49,887 bases of DNA from a virus. The stretch covers positions 1 through 49,887 of the IMG/VR virus record IMGVR_UViG_3300025164_000141; one strand, 5' to 3'. The notes beneath the pieces are model-generated. The model saw only the letters and a program-made list of their open reading frames with translations. It did not search any database and was not told where the DNA came from. Both the position numbers and the translations under genes were made by a program. This document shows positions 46,748 to 49,887 of this stretch, in pieces; position 1 is the stretch's first letter, and each line of letters starts with the position of its first letter.

Positions 46748-49153
46748 GTGTTCTTCAAGGCTCTCTACGCCAATGCCCCCGAGGACGAAGGACTGCTAGT
46801 AGAGGTTGCTTATGGGAAACCGCCCCTCGATCGAATCTGGATACCTGTGGCCGATGTGGCCGGGTCCGGAGTTCCTGTTAGACCAGGCGAGCATTGCTTC
46901 TATGGGCCTGCCCTACGCCGTGAGGCCCGAAGTGGCAAGGACGCCGTGTGGGGAACCCAGGCGTTATGGGTTGACAGGGACGATGCCCAGTTCGCCAGAG
47001 CAACCTTTCCGCCGTCCTTCGTCATCTGGTCAGGCCACGGGTGGCACTACTTCTGGCTACTGACTGAGTGGGCTACAGACCAAGCAGCGATAGAGAAGGC
47101 GAACCAGCTACTACTGTATGATGTCGAAGGCGACAAGGCCTGTTGGAACGTTGACAGACTCCTACGAGTCCCGGGTTCGGACAATTCTGGAGTTGAAGCT
47201 GAGCTTCGGCACCACAGTGTTCAGATCCGATACTCACTGGATGATATCAAGGTACTTGCAGGCCTTGACGACAAGATACGACACAAAGTACGTACTGGTG
47301 ACCGCCGGGGATACCCGTCCAGGTCAGAGCGGGATTGGGCGGTGGTTTCCGCACTCCTTAAAGCTGGTGCACAAGAGAGTCTTATTGAGACGATCTTCCA
47401 GAACCAGCCGGTAGGGGATAAGGTACGAGATGCCAAAACTTCAGCCTCCTACCTTCAGAGAACTATTGAACGGGCTCGAGTCTCTCCTTCCGTTGGTGCC
47501 GGGGGCTCTGGTCTTGAGGAACGGGGAGACGGTTACTACGTACACCGAGGTAAGAACGTCCGAAGGCTCAGTACCTTCCTCTTTGAGCCTGAGCTACTCC
47601 TTGATGGGCGTGCTTACGGTTCGCCTGATGCCCTCGTTGGTACAGTCCGAACCGAACGTAGCACGTGGCCCACTATCACCTTCACCCGCCAAGCCTTCCA
47701 GTCCGTAAGGATGCTGGATCGAGAGACCCCCTACATGGGGTGGCAGTGGCTAGGGAGAGATGACGATGTTCGGGGACTACTTCCGTACCTCATCCAGAAG
47801 CTTAAGGATAAGGGCTTTCCTCGGCGGGCTGCCACGGGGACGCTTGGTCTTCACCGACTCGGGGAGCGTTATCTATTTGTTGGTACGGAAGGTACACTCT
47901 CCGCGGAGGACTATTGGCTCGGCTCGAATGCTCCTCTCGTATATCTCGAAACACATCGTGAACATCCTATACTACACCTCGCAGCACCCCTGGCATTGGG
48001 GCCGGATGCCCTTGAACCTAGTCCTGCACTCATCGGGTCACTACTACCTACGCTTAACGAACCTGAGACAATCTGGCCGATCATTGGCTGGTACTGTGCA
48101 GCTCCACTTAAACCCTGGCTTGAGGAGCAGGGCCTTCGATTCCCAATTCTTAATGTATACGGTACTAAGGGGTCCGGTAAGACTACTACGATCCAGAGGG
48201 TGATGTTACCCCTCCTCGGTCAACGTGACCCTAGGAGCTACGATGCAAATACAACTAGGTTTGTCGTCCTATCCCTCCTCGGATCCTCTAACGCGGTGCC
48301 GGTCGCTTTCAGTGAGTTTCGATTTGGGGCTGCGGATAAGTTCCTACGATATGTCCTCCTCTCATACGATACGGGTCACGACCCCCGAGGCCGCGCTGAT
48401 CAGACAACTGTTGACTATCCCCTTAGCGCACCCTTCAGTGTCGATGGCGAAGATCTCATTGCAGATCCAGCTGCTAAGGAAAGAATACTTGCCGTAGTCA
48501 TGCACCCTGCAGCCATAGCAGAGGGAACGGAGGCGTTCAATGTTCGACAGCAACTTGAGAGCACTCCCCTCCTTGGATTTGCCTCAGGGTACTACCAGTA
48601 CCTACTACGACTCTTACTGGGTGCTGAGCTTGAGGCACTTGTTCAACAGGCGCGTGCTGATGTACTGGGGGCTTTTCCATCACGGCTTCCGGATAGGGTC
48701 CGGTCGAACCTGGTTGTTGCTCGACTTGGACAGAGACTCTTTGCCGCCTATACGGGCGTTGCTCTCCCAGATGCCAAGATCCTGTCTGAGACCCTCAGTG
48801 CTGTTTTCTCAACCGAGACTGGCCGGGCTCCTGTCGCTGCGGATTACATGGTCGAAGATCTGGTCAATGCTGCAGCCCGTTCAGAGCAACGGTTCACGTG
48901 GAGTTACGATGCTGGCAGTGTTACCTTTTTCTTCCAGCTATCATCCGCCTACGAATGGTGGTCCCGCACCCGTAGGGACAGGCCCCTTGGCCGTGATGCA
49001 CTTCGGGTCCAGCTAAAGGAACTGGACTACGTCTCTGGTCCCCTAGCCCGAGGAGGTCATATGGTTTACGCTGTCGTGCTTACCCAAGCTCGCAAGGCAG
49101 GTCTCGACGTACCCGAGCGACTAGCCCCGGGTACCCTAGAAGTGAGGTTCTAG
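46748..49153 (+). CDS. primase-helicase (archaeo-eukaryotic-type primase plus SF3-like helicase)
   Basis: The 801-residue protein couples priming and unwinding. Residues 70-150 match RepB/AEP-type primase: LWVDRDDAQ (the D-x-D metal site), FVIWSGHGWHYFWLLTE (Ser-x-His), and NVDRLLRVPGSDN (the RLLR.PGS motif). The second half has Walker A YGTKGSGKTT (Lys478) followed by a RecA-like or SF3-like core (FSEFRFGAADKFLRYV, DDLIADPAAKERILAVV). The GTG at 46748 sits behind AGGAGGG. It ends directly before queC, so the base-modification genes are transcribed after it. Together with the polymerase it provides the phage's own replication. Confidence 0.85.
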   Translation: MFFKALYANAPEDEGLLVEVAYGKPPLDRIWIPVADVAGSGVPVRPGEHCFYGPALRREARSGKDAVWGTQALWVDRDDAQFARATFPPSFVIWSGHGWHYFWLLTEWATDQAAIEKANQLLLYDVEGDKACWNVDRLLRVPGSDNSGVEAELRHHSVQIRYSLDDIKVLAGLDDKIRHKVRTGDRRGYPSRSERDWAVVSALLKAGAQESLIETIFQNQPVGDKVRDAKTSASYLQRTIERARVSPSVGAGGSGLEERGDGYYVHRGKNVRRLSTFLFEPELLLDGRAYGSPDALVGTVRTERSTWPTITFTRQAFQSVRMLDRETPYMGWQWLGRDDDVRGLLPYLIQKLKDKGFPRRAATGTLGLHRLGERYLFVGTEGTLSAEDYWLGSNAPLVYLETHREHPILHLAAPLALGPDALEPSPALIGSLLPTLNEPETIWPIIGWYCAAPLKPWLEEQGLRFPILNVYGTKGSGKTTTIQRVMLPLLGQRDPRSYDANTTRFVVLSLLGSSNAVPVAFSEFRFGAADKFLRYVLLSYDTGHDPRGRADQTTVDYPLSAPFSVDGEDLIADPAAKERILAVVMHPAAIAEGTEAFNVRQQLESTPLLGFASGYYQYLLRLLLGAELEALVQQARADVLGAFPSRLPDRVRSNLVVARLGQRLFAAYTGVALPDAKILSETLSAVFSTETGRAPVAADYMVEDLVNAAARSEQRFTWSYDAGSVTFFFQLSSAYEWWSRTRRDRPLGRDALRVQLKELDYVSGPLARGGHMVYAVVLTQARKAGLDVPERLAPGTLEVRF

Positions 49154-49789
49154 ATGGACCCTGAAGGTGAACGGAACCATCCTCGAGCAGTAGTTCTAAC
49201 GTCGGGGGGCATCGATAGCACAGCCGCCTTGGCGTGGGCCATAGCGAGAGGCTGGAGGCCCGTGTCGATTTTCGTATGGCATGGGCAAAAGCAGGTCCAC
49301 CAGGAGAAGGAGGCCGTAGAGGCAATCATGGGGCACTACAGGCTCTACTACGATATGGAGAACCTCTCCGACCACCTATACCAGCCAGCAGGACCGAACT
49401 ACCTGATCCCCTTCAGGAATGCTGCGCTGCTCACCGTGGGGGTGGCGCTGGCGGAGAGGGAGGGGATCAAGTGGCTAGTGTTCGGGGGCTACTCCCAGCC
49501 AGGGTGGGGTTACGAGTACCCGGACTCGACCCCGGAGTTCCTAGGGGCCTTCGGAGCCTGCATCCAGATGGGGACCGGGGGCCGTGTGAGGCTGGTGTGT
49601 CCGTGGAGTGGGTGGACGAAGGACCAGGTAGTGCGCTGGGCCCTAGACCACCAGGTTCCACTGGAGTTGACGTGGACCTGCTATGCCCCAAGCCACCAAG
49701 GGAAGCCGTGTGGGGAGTGTCCAGCCTGCAAGAAGAGACGATGGGCTATGGAGGTGGCTCTTGGCGAAACATACCCACTCGATAACTAA
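49154..49789 (+). CDS. queC: 7-cyano-7-deazaguanine (preQ0) synthase QueC
   Basis: QueC converts CDG to preQ0 using ATP and ammonia, the last step of the pathway. The PP-loop SGGIDS is at residues 17-22 (VVLTSGGIDSTAAL), and SIFVWHGQKQVHQEKEA is the characteristic Q-x-H-x-x-E helix. YLIPFRNAALLTVG matches the P.RN motif, WTKDQVVRWAL precedes the zinc site, and CYAPSHQGKPCGECPACKKR supplies four Cys for zinc. The ATG follows the primase stop directly. At 211 residues it is slightly shorter than average. It lacks any amidotransferase extension, so it makes preQ0 rather than the archaeosine-type base. Confidence 0.93.
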   Translation: MDPEGERNHPRAVVLTSGGIDSTAALAWAIARGWRPVSIFVWHGQKQVHQEKEAVEAIMGHYRLYYDMENLSDHLYQPAGPNYLIPFRNAALLTVGVALAEREGIKWLVFGGYSQPGWGYEYPDSTPEFLGAFGACIQMGTGGRVRLVCPWSGWTKDQVVRWALDHQVPLELTWTCYAPSHQGKPCGECPACKKRRWAMEVALGETYPLDN

Positions 49790-49887
49790 GACGTACTGGT
49801 TCTCAGCCGCCCACATGCTGGTGGGGCACCCAAAGTGTGGGAGAATGCATGGTCACAATTACCGGGTAGACGTGACCGTGGCGGCTG
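49761..49887 (+). CDS. queD: QueD, N-terminal part (3' end cut by window edge)
   Basis: This frame overlaps the queC end by 29 bases. The start is probably TTG at 49761, eight bases after GGAGGTG, giving MAKHTHSITKTYWFSAAHML. WFSAAHMLVGH and CGRMHGHNYRVDVTV carry the zinc-binding His residues and the catalytic Cys of QueD. It runs off the window after VTVAA. The sequence at 1-321 continues the same protein (WVMDFADL onward). Joining the two ends directly puts them out of frame by one base, so the contig end is not an exact circular junction. Confidence 0.9.
   Translation, partial: MAKHTHSITKTYWFSAAHMLVGHPKCGRMHGHNYRVDVTVAA

Overview
The window is a tailed-phage genome, or very nearly all of one. 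It carries a complete virion-assembly and lysis set (TerS, TerL, portal, scaffold, SU10-like major capsid, tail proteins, pectate-lyase-like spike, GH25 endolysin, holin-like protein) and its own replication and recombination genes. No integrase, repressor, ribosomal gene or tRNA was seen. There is no tape measure, sheath or baseplate set. A propeller-type tail protein, a spike and a 2,779-residue putative internal protein instead suggest a short-tailed (podovirus-like) virion. Most genes are GC-rich (high-50s percent by eye), tightly overlapped and preceded by classic GGAGG ribosome binding sites, so the host is a bacterium with a canonical anti-Shine-Dalgarno. The host itself cannot be named. 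Absence of lysogeny genes suggests a virulent lifestyle.

The two window ends lie in the same gene, queD: the 3' part at 1-321 and the 5' part at 49761-49887. The contig is therefore probably a circular or circularly permuted genome opened inside queD. The ends do not join in frame, so a few bases are probably missing or extra.

There are two transcription arms. From a divergent AT-rich intergenic region at 35.8-36.04 kb, which holds a 23-bp perfect inverted repeat and a good rightward promoter, the late arm reads leftward to 5.7 kb: TerS, TerL, portal, giant protein, scaffold, capsid, decoration-like protein, then a glycosyltransferase / methyltransferase / radical-SAM cassette (21.0-15.8 kb), tail and spike genes, a nuclease-like protein, endolysin and holin. 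The early arm reads rightward from 36.04 kb across the junction to 5.87 kb: regulator-like and small unknown genes, a foreign AT-rich island (37.65-38.75 kb), many small unknown genes, RuvC-like resolvase, SNF2 helicase, Cas4/RecB-like Fe-S nuclease, Sak4-like ATPase, SSB-like protein, primase-helicase, queC, queD, queE, folE, a DpdA-like transglycosylase and a UDG-polymerase fusion. The arms collide tail to tail with about 150 bp of overlap at 5.72-5.87 kb.

Functionally, FolE, QueD, QueE and QueC form a complete route from GTP to preQ0. The TGT-like protein next to them is best read as DpdA, which puts 7-deazaguanine bases into DNA. The phage therefore probably carries a preQ0-type modified genome that resists restriction. 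The most unusual DNA is the 1.1-kb island at 37.65-38.75 kb. It almost completely avoids the dinucleotides AG, CT and CG, is full of CATG and CAATTG, and appears to encode two unrecognised small proteins.
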